A DNA stretch of 64,000 nt, from positions 204,685 through 268,684 of the forward strand of contig JAAHGF010000005.1 in assembly GCA_010672585.1 (NCBI GenBank), in the 5' to 3' direction. This document shows positions 28,283-37,934 of the stretch, piece after piece. The stretch comes from Okeania sp. SIO1I7. GTDB taxonomy: Bacteria > Cyanobacteriota > Cyanobacteriia > Cyanobacteriales > Microcoleaceae. A program made the position numbers and the translations under genes. Under the pieces are notes generated by a model. The model was not told the DNA's origin. It saw nothing but the letters and a program-made list of their open reading frames with translations, and searched no databases. Position 1 is the first letter of the stretch, and every line of letters begins with the position of its first letter.

Positions 28283-28388
28283 AGCACCAACAACGGTGGA
28301 AGGAAATTAGGGTTGCACGAAACCAAAAATTCTGATAAACTTTTGTTATTGGGTGGAGTTTGCCCGTGCACATGACTTTTTATTCAAC
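28283..28388 (+). repeat. Structured repeat, copy 3 of 3
   Basis: Most diverged copy. The outer stem has changed on both sides (TGCAC with GTGCA), and the inner stem becomes GGGTG/TGCCC, still pairable as RNA through G-U. Confidence 0.7.
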
Positions 28389-28523
28389 TAAAATAATATA
28401 ACCAAAAATCATCAGTGTGGTTGGAAACTAAAACCAGTTTTAAATCAATAGAATTTTGTACCTAAAATATTCCTTCTGAATTGTCTAAAAAATTAAGAAA
28501 ATTAGTATTAGTATTTTCTTTAT

Positions 28524-28610
28524 TCCCTTCTTTTTTCTCCTTTCTCCTTCCTTCTTCCCTCTTCCTTCTTCCCTCTTCCTTCTTCCTTCTTCCTCCTTCC
28601 TTCTTCCTTC
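28524..28610. repeat. TTCTTCC microsatellite
   Basis: Imperfect TTCTTCC/CTTCCCT heptamer run of about 87 bp, 74 bp upstream of the debranching enzyme start. The same motif, on either strand, occurs at 1254-1290, 7716-7790, 19318-19352, 40635-40711, 45740-45777 and inside the gene at 17090. Confidence 0.85.
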
Positions 28611-28683
28611 GTGAATGTGATATAAAGAAATCGGGTTTCAGCAGAAACCTTTGCACTAATATATATTGTGAATATTTGATTTT

Positions 28684-30771
28684 ATGGTCATCAGTTTCGA
28701 TCGAGAAACTTGTAGTAATCTCAACATAACTGAATCCCGCGAATGGTTAGTCACAAACGGTATTGGAGGCTACGCTTCTGGCACAGTAACTAACATCCTA
28801 ACCCGTCGCTATCATGGATTACTCATAGCAGCACTCAAACCCCCATTAGGGCGTACATTATTGCTAACAAAACTAGACGAAACTGCCAATTATCAAGGTC
28901 TAGAGTATCCTCTTTACTGCAACCGTTGGGCCGATGGCACAGCAAACCCAGAAGGTTATAAACAAACAGAAAGCTTCCACCTAGAAGGAACAATACCAGT
29001 ATGGAAATTTCAATTTGCAGACGTGGTATTAGAGAAGCGGATCTGGATGGAACAAGGAGAAAACACCACCTATATTCATTATAACTTACGCAATGGTAGC
29101 CAACCCTTAAACTTAGAAATTAAAGCATTAATTAACCATCGCGATCATCATCATCATACCAACGCTCAAGATTGGCAAATCAGCACCGAAAACATTAAAA
29201 AGGGAGTCCGTATACAAGCTTTTCCTAAAGCAACACCCTTATATCTGCTGACACATCCTCATCCAGATGACAAAAAATTAGTATCCACACCCGCCAATAA
29301 TTGGTATTACGGATTTAACTTAGCAGTAGAAAAATATCGCGGTCAACAAGAATTAGAAGACCACTTACACGCTGTTACTTTTGATGCACAAATTGAAGTA
29401 GGTAAACCTCTAACTATAGTTGCCAGCACAAAAGAAAATGCTACTACTAATGGCGAGAGAGAACTAGCTTTTCATCATAATTACGAACAACAAATAATCC
29501 AAAAATTTGCCACTACCAAAACATCTAACTCAGAAGTCAAAAATCCAGTCATTAAATTCTGGAAATCATTTACCCAGACAAAAGCTCAACCTACTGCAAA
29601 AAAGACCCCAGACTGGATCAACCAATTAGTATTAGCAGCTAACCAATTTATTGTCGATCGCAAATCCCCCAAACATCCATACGGCAAAACTATCCTTGCA
29701 GGTTATCATTGGTTTGAAGACTGGGGTCGCGACACAATGATTAGTTTACCTGGTTTAACTATTTGTACAGGGCAATTTGATGTTGCCAGGTCTATTCTGC
29801 TCACCTTTGCCGAGTATGTTGACCAAGGAATGTTGCCAAACCGCTTCCCCGACGGTAGTAGTACACCAGATTATAATACTGTAGATGCCACACTTTGGTA
29901 TTTTGAAGCAGTTCGTGCATACTATGAAGCTACAGGCGATCGCCAACTTATAGTAGAATTGTTTCCAATTTTAGCAGAAATCATTGACTACTATCGCCGA
30001 GGCACCCGCTACAATATTCAGTTAGATACTGATGATGGCTTAATTTATGCGGGAGAAGCAGGTTCACAGATTACTTGGATGGATGCCAAAGTAGATGATT
30101 GGGTAGTGACACCGCGTATTGGTAAACCCATTGAAATTAGTGCGCTTTGGTATAATGCTCTGCAAATCATGGATAAGTTTGCCCAACAGTTGGGTAAGGA
30201 TAATCTAGATTATGAAAGGTTAGCAAGGTTGATTAAGGAAAAGGGTTTTGCTCGTTTCTGGAATCAAGAGGAAGGTTATTGTTACGATGTACTTGATACA
30301 CCTAATGGTAATGATGCTGCTTTACGACCTAATCAAATATTTGCCTTATCATTACCAGCGATCGGGAAATTTAGTTACCCACCTCTATTAACTCCAGAGC
30401 GGGAAAAACAAGTGATGGATATATGCACGTACAAGCTATTAACTCCTTATGGGTTACGCAGTCTAGCTAGTGACGATCCTGAATACAAGGGTGTTTATGG
30501 AGGCGATATTTATCAACGAGATGGTGCTTATCATCAAGGTACCGTCTGGGGTTGGTTGATTGGTCATTATGCTGTAGCGCATCTACGAATTTATAATAAC
30601 CAAGCAAAAGCTGAGGAGTTATTAAAACCGATGGCAGAGCATTTAATGGTGCATGGTATTGGCAGCATCAGTGAAATTTTTGATGGTAATGAACCGATGA
30701 CACCCCGTGGTTGTATTGCTCAAGCGTGGAGTGTTGCAGAAGTTTTACGAGCGTGGTCGTTCATTAATTGA
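28684..30771 (+). CDS. Glycogen debranching enzyme (amylo-alpha-1,6-glucosidase type)
   Basis: 695 residues. The N-terminal domain has REWLVTNGIGGYASGTV and NILTRRYHGLLIAAL, the C-terminal (alpha/alpha)6 barrel has WFEDWGRDTMISLPGLTI near 343 and YAGEAGSQITWMDAKVDD near 455-472, which hold the likely catalytic acids. This matches the GDE family (GH133) of archaeal and bacterial debranching enzymes that hydrolyse alpha-1,6 branch points of glycogen. The last codons (SFIN then TGA) fall in TTCATTAATTGATAATGG, the left end of a family A repeat, so the natural C-terminus was replaced by a few residues. No ribosome site is visible before the ATG. Confidence 0.92.
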   Translation: MVISFDRETCSNLNITESREWLVTNGIGGYASGTVTNILTRRYHGLLIAALKPPLGRTLLLTKLDETANYQGLEYPLYCNRWADGTANPEGYKQTESFHLEGTIPVWKFQFADVVLEKRIWMEQGENTTYIHYNLRNGSQPLNLEIKALINHRDHHHHTNAQDWQISTENIKKGVRIQAFPKATPLYLLTHPHPDDKKLVSTPANNWYYGFNLAVEKYRGQQELEDHLHAVTFDAQIEVGKPLTIVASTKENATTNGERELAFHHNYEQQIIQKFATTKTSNSEVKNPVIKFWKSFTQTKAQPTAKKTPDWINQLVLAANQFIVDRKSPKHPYGKTILAGYHWFEDWGRDTMISLPGLTICTGQFDVARSILLTFAEYVDQGMLPNRFPDGSSTPDYNTVDATLWYFEAVRAYYEATGDRQLIVELFPILAEIIDYYRRGTRYNIQLDTDDGLIYAGEAGSQITWMDAKVDDWVVTPRIGKPIEISALWYNALQIMDKFAQQLGKDNLDYERLARLIKEKGFARFWNQEEGYCYDVLDTPNGNDAALRPNQIFALSLPAIGKFSYPPLLTPEREKQVMDICTYKLLTPYGLRSLASDDPEYKGVYGGDIYQRDGAYHQGTVWGWLIGHYAVAHLRIYNNQAKAEELLKPMAEHLMVHGIGSISEIFDGNEPMTPRGCIAQAWSVAEVLRAWSFIN

Positions 30772-30825
30772 TAATGGATAATGGATAATTGATAATTACC
30801 TCTGGTTAAAACCGCTACGGAATTG

Positions 30826-30973
30826 GGCGTTGCTGAATTGAAGTATGAATGCGCGATTGTTTTATTCTGGTCAAGCCCCCTAAATCCCCCAATTTTGGGG
30901 GACTTTTAGAGTTTTATTCCCCCCAATTTTGGGGGGTTAGGGGGGCCAAATCATACCCAGAATCAGCAACGCC
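30826..30973. mobile_element. Family H MITE copy 1, 148 bp, TSD CGGAATTG
   Basis: Ends GGCGTTGCTGAATTGAAG and CCCAGAATCAGCAACGCC, with two opposed CCCCCAA/TTGGGGG palindromes inside. The 8-bp sequence CGGAATTG is present on both sides (30818-30825, 30974-30981) and occurs once in uninterrupted family A copies. Confidence 0.88.
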
Positions 30974-31001
30974 CGGAATTGAATATCAGGAGATATTATT
31001 T

Positions 31002-31130
31002 GAACCTATCCCACTAATAATATTTTTGCTGAAAACCTTAAATATTTTGAGAATTAAAAACGAAAAATTAAGCTTTTCAAATAAATTTTACTTAAACAAA
31101 TAAGCTTGTTTAAAATAGTGGGATAGGTTC
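31002..31130. mobile_element. Family I MITE, 15-bp perfect terminal repeats
   Basis: 129 bp with ends GAACCTATCCCACTA and TAGTGGGATAGGTTC, an exact 15-bp inverted repeat, inserted in a family A repeat where other copies read ATATTATTTCTTCTCTTGG. No clear target duplication. Confidence 0.75.
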
Positions 31131-31406
31131 TTCTTTTCTTGGTCGATGGTCGGACAGCAAGGAGACCTCGCCATCTCTCGACCGCTTTTTTACCCTTAAA
31201 AGGGGAGGCTTCAAGGCGCGAATTATTTAATTATTAATAATTAATAATTAATAATTCGGGGTTGCACAGCGACGAATGATTTGAGATTTTTGATTGAATT
31301 GGATTGTGGATTAATCAATTGCTAGAATCATTAATATTAGGTTTTTTTTAGTCAAAGTCTAAACTAATTTTTGGCAATATCATTCCATAATGTGCAACCC
31401 CATCCG

Positions 31407-33221
31407 TTAAGCAGGAACTTTAACCACCTCGCTACCAGATAGACCAAAAGCTTTGTGAATAGCTTGCAATGCTTTCACTCCATTCTCCTCTTCTACCACG
31501 CAACTAATTTTAATTTCCGAAGTGGCAATCATCAAAATATTGATTTGACTTGCTGCCAACGCCTCAAACATTTGTGCTGCTACCCCTGGATGGGCAATCA
31601 TTGCAGACCCCACCACACTCACTTTCGCAATAGCACTCTCCAACACCACTTCTCCCCAGTCAAACTCAACCGCAGCATTGGCTAAAACTTGATAGGCCAT
31701 TTTTCCATCCGCCTCAGCAACAGTAAAAGCAAGATCGCGAGTTAAAACCCCATTCACACTATAACAACGTTGTGACTGAATAATCATATCCACACTAATA
31801 TTATTCTGCGCCAACAAACCAAATATTTTTGCTGCCATTCCTGGGCGATCGGGAATTTGACGCACTGCTAGTCTTGCTTGCTTCATGTCTAAAGCAACTG
31901 CTCGCACTGGTGAAGGAACTTCTTCCGACTCAGAAGTAGCAGAGTTAGTAGAAATATCTGCAACATCCACATCAAATGCTTGACACAAAGAATTAACTGC
32001 CTGTTCACAGTCTTCTGCATCAACCACACAACTGACCTTAACTTCCGAAGTAGAAATCATTAATATATTTACTCCTGCTGCTGCCAAAGTCTCAAACATT
32101 TTTGCTGCTACTCGTGGTCGTCCGATCATTCCCGCACCCACAAGACTGACTTTAGCAATAGGTCGCTCTTGTGTTTTGATTTCCGGTTCGCCCAAACTGG
32201 GGTCAGAATTTTTTCCTAAAGCAGGTAGTATGGCATCCGCTACTGCTGCCGCTTGTTTCAAGGTATCTTTTCCGACGGTGAAGGCAATATCATTAGTATT
32301 ACTTTCGTGAATAGATTGAATAATCAAATCTACATCTATATTTTGTACCGCAATACCAGAAAATAATTTGGCTGCCACACCAGGGCAATCGGGAACCCGC
32401 AACAGAGAAACTCCTCCTTGGTCGATGTCATATTCCACAGCATCTACAGATTTTGTCAACTCCAAATCTTGCAAAGCACGATGTTGGGGTATTGCGGAAA
32501 CTACACGAGTACCAGGAGCATCGCTCCAACTGGATAAGACTACTAATGGCATTCCATAATTTCGAGCAATTTCCACTGCTCTCGGGTGCAGCACTTTTGC
32601 TCCTAAACTTGCCAACTCCAACATTTCATCACAGGTAATGTCTGACATTAACTGCGCTTCGGGTACTATGCGGGGGTCAGTTGTTAAGATTCCAGGTACG
32701 TCTGTATATATTTCACATCTTTCTGCTTGGAGTGCTGCTGCCAATGCAACTGCGGAAGTATCTGAACCCCCTCTACCTAATGTTGTGATTTCCTGGTGGC
32801 GAGTCTGACTAATACCTTGGAAACCTGCAACGACTACAACTTCTCCCTGTTTGAGATGTTCTTCTATGCGTTCGGTTTTAATATGTAAAATACGAGCGCG
32901 GGAATGTTCCGCTTCTGTGACTATTCCTACCTGCGCTCCGGTAAGGGAAATAGCTGGCACTCCCAACTCTTTTAAGGCCATGCTCATCAGAGCGATGGTA
33001 ACTTGTTCGCCTGTGGATAGTAGCATATCCATTTCTCGACGACAGGGGTTGGAGGAGATTTCCTTTGCTAGTTTGACTAAACCGTCTGTGGTTTTTCCCA
33101 TTGCTGAAACGACTACTACCACTGAGCGATCGCTTGCTGTTTTTGCAATACGTTGGGCCACTGCTTTAATTCTTTCCACAGACCCGACTGATGTGCCACC
33201 GTATTTTTGGACTATTAGCAT
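31407..33221 (-). CDS. lysC: Aspartate kinase with ACT domains
   Basis: 604 residues. Phosphorylates aspartate, the first step to lysine, threonine, methionine and isoleucine. The amino-acid kinase domain covers about residues 1-230, with KYGGTSVGS at 5-13, [19 protein letters not shown] and [18 protein letters not shown]. Two repeated regulatory halves (about 265-420 and 450-600) each hold a pair of ACT domains with [12 protein letters not shown] and [15 protein letters not shown] blocks, the four-ACT layout known from cyanobacteria. ACT domains bind lysine or threonine for feedback control. The length agrees with cyanobacterial enzymes. The gene is single and convergent with the debranching enzyme. 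Confidence 0.95.
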   Translation of the reverse strand: MLIVQKYGGTSVGSVERIKAVAQRIAKTASDRSVVVVVSAMGKTTDGLVKLAKEISSNPCRREMDMLLSTGEQVTIALMSMALKELGVPAISLTGAQVGIVTEAEHSRARILHIKTERIEEHLKQGEVVVVAGFQGISQTRHQEITTLGRGGSDTSAVALAAALQAERCEIYTDVPGILTTDPRIVPEAQLMSDITCDEMLELASLGAKVLHPRAVEIARNYGMPLVVLSSWSDAPGTRVVSAIPQHRALQDLELTKSVDAVEYDIDQGGVSLLRVPDCPGVAAKLFSGIAVQNIDVDLIIQSIHESNTNDIAFTVGKDTLKQAAAVADAILPALGKNSDPSLGEPEIKTQERPIAKVSLVGAGMIGRPRVAAKMFETLAAAGVNILMISTSEVKVSCVVDAEDCEQAVNSLCQAFDVDVADISTNSATSESEEVPSPVRAVALDMKQARLAVRQIPDRPGMAAKIFGLLAQNNISVDMIIQSQRCYSVNGVLTRDLAFTVAEADGKMAYQVLANAAVEFDWGEVVLESAIAKVSVVGSAMIAHPGVAAQMFEALAASQINILMIATSEIKISCVVEEENGVKALQAIHKAFGLSGSEVVKVPA

Positions 33222-33341
33222 ATTGATTTCAGAATTAGACTATTAAAATATAAACTGTACTGATTTTAAATTCTTCAGTGAAAAGTTGTTAACCGGATTG
33301 ATTCAAATGTTGTATAATTTAATATTTAAAAAAGAGTTAAT

Positions 33342-34199
33342 TTGAGTCAAATATTGATAATTTATCTCATGCCAGAAGTTAATTGGATGAAAATTTTAGA
33401 ATCACAACAAGATGAATTTATTATCAAACTCAAAGAAAGAATGCCTGCTTTTACAAGGAGTAAATATGACTTTGATGAGGCTATTCATCTATATTCTTTA
33501 GTTGATTTGGATGACATAGACTTAACAGACAAATTAAATTGGTTTTGTCAGGAGTTAACATACAAGTATTATGGTGGGTATAGCGATTACTTTCCTGATG
33601 AATTTATTAATTATAAAATAGGTAAAATAGGGGAAGAATCTGTAAAACAATATTTAGGTAAATTAATTAGTGATGTTGATTACGAGTTATATGAATGGGG
33701 AGATGATGGAGCGGATTTTTATTTAACAAATAATAAATCAGTAAATTTACAAGTTAAAACTACTTGCTTTTCTAGGATTTTGGAGGAAAATATTGACTAC
33801 GAATATGAAGAAGATGAATATGAATATTTTTGTGTTTTAGAGCTAGATTATGTAAACCTAGAACATGATGAATGCCAGAAAATTCTAGATGGAGTTAAAT
33901 GGAAAATAAGTGAAAAAGAACACAAGAAAAACCAAATTTGTATTTTTGTTCTATTGTTAAATCAGGTAGTAGGAGATAGAATGCATAACTATGTTGACCT
34001 TAAAGAAATATATAAAGAATTTGTTTCATATATAAATCATCCAGTTTATGATTTTGACTGCAATGGTATTTACAGTTCTATATTATGTGGATTTAAGCCA
34101 ACAAATTTATTAAAACCTAATACAGATATTTATTTAAAAGACCTGTTTTATATTGGTGGACTCAAAGGCTATCTAAAACATTTTACTGAAAATTATTAG
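33342..34199 (+). CDS. PD-(D/E)XK nuclease-like protein (DUF4365-like)
   Basis: 285 residues from a TTG with AGAG upstream; an ATG at 33369 is the alternative. The pattern IGKIGEESVKQYLGK, then DDGADFYL (D125), then LQVKTT (Q137-K139) matches the E, D and (E/Q)xK of the PD-(D/E)XK superfamily, as found in DUF4365-type proteins. Many Asp and Glu residues (pI likely low). Such proteins are often found as stand-alone nucleases in defence or toxin settings, but no partner is present here; the neighbour is a housekeeping gene on the opposite strand. Function not established. Confidence 0.65.
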   Translation: MSQILIIYLMPEVNWMKILESQQDEFIIKLKERMPAFTRSKYDFDEAIHLYSLVDLDDIDLTDKLNWFCQELTYKYYGGYSDYFPDEFINYKIGKIGEESVKQYLGKLISDVDYELYEWGDDGADFYLTNNKSVNLQVKTTCFSRILEENIDYEYEEDEYEYFCVLELDYVNLEHDECQKILDGVKWKISEKEHKKNQICIFVLLLNQVVGDRMHNYVDLKEIYKEFVSYINHPVYDFDCNGIYSSILCGFKPTNLLKPNTDIYLKDLFYIGGLKGYLKHFTENY

Positions 34200-34225
34200 C
34201 CGGACATAACTATAATTTTGATACG

Positions 34226-34313
34226 TAGGAATTTACTATAAATTTTCAGTTTCAGTACCAATAGTTCTCATTCTCAGTTTTTAACTTAATCTCTGAGTTT
34301 GAGAAATTGAGAA
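34226..34313. repeat. Diverged copy of the sulfotransferase 3' end
   Basis: About 88 bp similar to 34365-34452 (both start GGAATTTACTATAAATTTTC and contain TAATCTCTGAGTTTGAGAAA-type text), with roughly nine changes. A partial tandem duplication. Confidence 0.75.
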
Positions 34314-34372
34314 GTATGATCGATCATCCCTGAGTTTTCCTTGAAAAATAATCAGAATTATTCAGGAATTTA

Positions 34373-34795
34373 CTATAAATTTTCAGCTTCAGTACCAGCA
34401 GTTCTTACTCTCAATTTTTCACTTAATCTCTGAGTTTGAGAAACTGAGAAATGTGACTTCCAATTTCCCACTTTTCCTTTACGAATAAATGGAGTCATAT
34501 TAGCAGGACGTTGACTAGAAAAACGACTTTGATTTTTGCTTATGCTAGTAAAATTTGTATGGTGAAGAATGCTTTCTAAAATTTGTGGACGTTCAATTTT
34601 TTCTACATAGCGATCGCCTAAAAATTTTGCTATTGCAATAATATTTATTTTCGGGTTATTTTTCATAGATTCGTATGTTAAAAAAACATTTTTATCGCTT
34701 TTATGTTGCACCCAACCAACTAAATGATCGAAGTAATCTCCCCAGTCTATTTCTCCATTAATAAAACATTCAAAAAAATCATCACAAGATGCACC
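34373..34795 (-). pseudogene. Sulfotransferase C-terminal remnant
   Basis: The minus-strand frame reads ASCDDFFECFINGEIDWGDY, FDHLVGWVQHKSDKNVFLTY, ESMKNNP, IAKFLG and later FIRKGKVGNWKSHFSVSQ, ending at 34373. This is the C-terminal half of a PAPS-dependent sulfotransferase, including the conserved RKGKVGDWK substrate/cofactor segment. The N-terminal half with the 5'-PSB loop is missing; its place is taken by the neighbouring metallophosphoesterase. No start codon fits. Confidence 0.8.
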
Positions 34796-34836
34796 TTATT
34801 GTAGTATTATTTTTTCAAACTGGTCTAATTATTTCT

Positions 34837-36621
34837 ATGTTTAATGCTCCTCCAGAAATATTTGAAAATTCCAGAGATTCTTATCGTAATCCTTGGATTT
34901 TTGGTATTTTAATTATTATTGTTATTTTCATATTTATAGTTATGTATTCTCTCGAATCTCCAGCTAAATTTTTAACAGATCCATTTCTCCAAGCTCCAAC
35001 AGAAAATTCTGTACAAGTTGTTTGGTTTACTGAGTTTCCTGGCAAAGGTCATTTTGTAGTTTATGGTGAAAATTTGAATCAAGTTGTTGAGGCAAATACT
35101 ACTAAACTAAGTCGTACTAGAGAAGACCAAGATTCTATGGTAGGAAAACAAACAGAAAAAGGTTTAATTTATCAACAACCTATTATGCGAGATATCTGGC
35201 GACATGAAGCCAAAGTTATTGGTTTAACACCTAATATTTCTGTGCCATATAGAATTATTAGTGAAAAGGAAAATGGGGAAAATATGAGGAGCAAAATTTT
35301 TACTTTGGCTGCTAAACCAACCCCTGGTAGACCTTTAAAAATTCTCCTAACTTCCGACCATCAATTAAAGCCAATGACTTCTGCAAATCTACAAAAGGTA
35401 ACAGAAAATTTTGATAAATTAGACGCTATTTTTTTTGCTGGAGATTTAGTTAATATTCCAGACCGTGCTTCAGAATGGTTTGATGATAATCGAGGCAATG
35501 CTTTTTTTTCTAACCTCCAAGGTAGAGCTAATTATGAATTAGAAAAAAATGGTACAAAAACTATTTATAAAGGTGGAGAATTAATTCAAAATATGCCTCT
35601 TTTTCCAGCAATTGGAAACCACGAAGTTATGGGTATATTTTCCATGAAAACTGCTTTGAATTACCAATTTAGTCAACCCTATCCACGAGATGTTGCGTCA
35701 GATTTATATAGGCAAAATTCCACAAATATTAATCCTGATATAGCTTGGTTAAAAAATAATTCTTTTAACACTGATACTTACCAAGAAATTTTTACCCTAC
35801 CTCAAAATAGTTCAGAGGAAAAAAATTACTATGCTGTAACTTTTGGCGATGTACGTTTAGTAGTTTTATATATTACGAATATCTGGAGAGTTCCTCATTT
35901 AAGAGATAATGCGAGAGGCAAATATCGGGAACGAAAAAAAGATTTTGATAATCCGGCCGAATGGGGTTATGGTCAGCATATTTTTGAACCTATTAATCAA
36001 GGTAGCGAGCAATATAATTGGTTAGAAAAAGAGTTGGCAAGTGAGGAATTTAAACAAGCTAAATATAAGGTCGTAATGTTTCACCATCCGCCTCATTCTC
36101 TTGGTGAAAATATTGCTCCTGCTTATACTAATCCCATACAATATATTGACCGAGATGAAAATGGCAATATTACCATGATTCGTTATGAATATCCCCCACA
36201 AAATGACTATATTATTCGAGATGTTTTACCTTTGTTAGAAAATGCTGGGGTACAGTTAGTATTTTATGGACATTCTCATCTTTGGAATCGCTTTGTTAGT
36301 CCGAGTGGAATGCACTTTCTAGAAACATCAAATGTGGGTAATAGTTATGGAGCTTATGTAGGAGATAAAAAGCGAAATGTACCTTTAGATTATCAGGAAA
36401 AATATGCAGAAATTGGAAATCCTAATGGTTTAGAACCGATAATTCCAACCATTGCACCTTTGCTAGATGAAAAGGGAAAACCTCAACCTTATATTGCTAG
36501 TAATGATATTACAATTTTTAGTATTTTTGAGACCGAGACAGGAACAGTTAGTAGTTACTATTTTGATACCAGAAAACCTAATTCTGAAGTAGTAAAATTT
36601 GATGAATTTAAACTTTTTTAG
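34837..36621 (+). CDS. Membrane-anchored calcineurin-like metallophosphoesterase
   Basis: About 594 residues from the ATG at 34837. A helix at about 22-40 anchors the protein; then comes a fibronectin-like domain (ENSVQVVWFTEFPGKGHFVV) as in purple acid phosphatases. Catalytic motifs follow in order: TSDH near 171, GDLVN near 201, GNHE near 260, HHPPHS near 415 and GHSHLWNR near 478. These are the metal ligands of the calcineurin-like superfamily. The active domain is probably periplasmic. The possible upstream ATG at 34789 lies in sulfotransferase remnant DNA and is unlikely to be original. Substrate could be a phosphoester or phosphonucleotide; unknown. Confidence 0.85.
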   Translation: MFNAPPEIFENSRDSYRNPWIFGILIIIVIFIFIVMYSLESPAKFLTDPFLQAPTENSVQVVWFTEFPGKGHFVVYGENLNQVVEANTTKLSRTREDQDSMVGKQTEKGLIYQQPIMRDIWRHEAKVIGLTPNISVPYRIISEKENGENMRSKIFTLAAKPTPGRPLKILLTSDHQLKPMTSANLQKVTENFDKLDAIFFAGDLVNIPDRASEWFDDNRGNAFFSNLQGRANYELEKNGTKTIYKGGELIQNMPLFPAIGNHEVMGIFSMKTALNYQFSQPYPRDVASDLYRQNSTNINPDIAWLKNNSFNTDTYQEIFTLPQNSSEEKNYYAVTFGDVRLVVLYITNIWRVPHLRDNARGKYRERKKDFDNPAEWGYGQHIFEPINQGSEQYNWLEKELASEEFKQAKYKVVMFHHPPHSLGENIAPAYTNPIQYIDRDENGNITMIRYEYPPQNDYIIRDVLPLLENAGVQLVFYGHSHLWNRFVSPSGMHFLETSNVGNSYGAYVGDKKRNVPLDYQEKYAEIGNPNGLEPIIPTIAPLLDEKGKPQPYIASNDITIFSIFETETGTVSSYYFDTRKPNSEVVKFDEFKLF

Positions 36622-36641
36622 GGAGTAGGGAGTAGTAATTA

Positions 36642-36874
36642 GGGTCTGCTGAAAAAATTGGTTGTGGGGGTAGGACACGGGGACGCACCAGACGCGGAGA
36701 CGCGGGGAACAGACAACGGTTTCGGCCATTTTATGTGAAGAAATTTTCTTGAATTTCAGCAGAAAATCTCAGTATTTTGAGGCAAATAAGAGCCATAAAT
36801 TTGGAGATAAACTGAATATAAAAAGCTCCATTACCGTAAGCTATCCTGACTTTTAGCTTTATGAGTGCAAACCC
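36642..36874. mobile_element. Family B MITE copy 4, TSD TAATTA
   Basis: 233 bp from GGGTCTGCTGAAAAAATTGG to ATGAGTGCAAACCC, flanked by TAATTA at 36636-36641 and 36875-36880. Directly after it a further end, GGATTTGCTGAAAAAGTC, starts at 36881 and is not completed. Confidence 0.8.
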
Positions 36875-36912
36875 TAATTAGGATTTGCTGAAAAAGTCTC
36901 TTTAAGGAATAG

Positions 36913-36990
36913 GGGATTCATTAATTGATAATGGATAATGGATAATTGATAATTACCTCTGGTTAAAACCGTTATGGAATTGAATATAAT
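36913..36990 (+). repeat. Family A repeat, solo left end
   Basis: TTCATTAATTGATAATGG followed by TTAAAACCGTTATGGAATTG, then unrelated sequence. Truncated copy. Confidence 0.65.
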
Positions 36991-37107
36991 GCTAACTTTT
37001 TTAGTAAGACAATTAATAAAGCTTTTATCCTAAACGAAAAGTAATAGCTGATAGCTGACTGCTGACCGCTGTTTGCGCAGCATTCCGGAGGAAATGCTTA
37101 CCATTTT

Positions 37108-37875
37108 TTAACCCAAAAAATTAGCTAAAGCAACCCCGATAAAAGTAGCTAGAGAATAACCAAAAATACCACAAAGAATGGCAGGAGTTACTAATTGATA
37201 CCAATTTTTCGCTTTTGCCATAGCAGCAGCAGTAGTAGGACCTCCCAAATTAGCGTTAGAAGCGACAACTAACTCAGCCAATTCTAAGTTTAATAATTTA
37301 CCAGCTAGTAACAGAAAAATTAAATGAACGGTCAAAATTACCACAGCGAAAAAAAATAAAACTGGTCCAAATTCTAGAACTTTCCAGATATTAGCACTAG
37401 CTCCAATTACGGCAAAAAATATCTGCATTAACAAAGTACCAATTTTGTCTGCTACTGTTAATTTTCCTAAATATTGAGGAAATATTGTGGCTAGAGAAAC
37501 TATTAAAATAGTGGTGAATAAAATTGCTGCTTTAGGAATGCCTAATAAACTAGCAATACTAATGCCTAATGCACCTGAAATGCCACTAATAGCTAATGCT
37601 TTACTCATATCTATAACCGATAATTCTTGTGTTAGTGACTCAGAAAAATTCCTTTTACTTTGTTCTAGGAAGCTTGTATCTTGAGCAAAATTATTACCAG
37701 GAAAAATTTGTTTTACCCATTTCAGAGAAGGTAAAGCAAATAACAGCAGAAAAAACAAGGTCATAGCCAAATTATCTGCTGCTGTTCCTGCAGCTAACAA
37801 ATCTCCTGAATCTAAATTTAATTCGATAATTTGAGCAGTGGCAAAAAAAGCGAAATTTTGCTCAGGTTGAATCAA
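37108..37875 (-). pseudogene. DUF819 membrane protein, 5' part removed by IS insertion
   Basis: 255 codons covering the C-terminal two thirds of a DUF819 family membrane protein: LDSGDLLAAGTAADNLAMTL near 21-40, LPSLKWVKQ, the GISGALGISIASLLGIPKAA segment and ASNANLGGPTTAAAMAKAK near the end. Full family members have roughly 130 more residues at the N-terminus. The frame begins a few bases after the right end of the tnpB element (37886), and the missing part is not found on the other side of that element, so part of the gene was also deleted. A short internal start might still give a protein, but it would lack helices. Confidence 0.78.
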
Positions 37876-37934
37876 ACTGTTTGTCTTGACATCCTCCCGA
37901 CGCTGCTATATTCGAGACAGCGCGGGATTCCCAT

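Larger units (their letters stand above)
30763..31262 (+). repeat. Family A repeat carrying two nested elements
   Basis: Left end TTCATTAATTGATAATGG overlaps the stop of the debranching gene; right tail ends TTAATAATTCGG. Its core is broken first by a family H element (30826-30973) and then by a family I element (31002-31130). Joining the pieces gives the normal family A order, seen intact at 46083-46293. Confidence 0.82.

Noticed and set aside
27806..28388. CRISPR array
   Set aside because: Only three units of about 100 bp with unequal spacing of about 290 and 190 bp and diverged sequence; units are far too long for CRISPR repeats.
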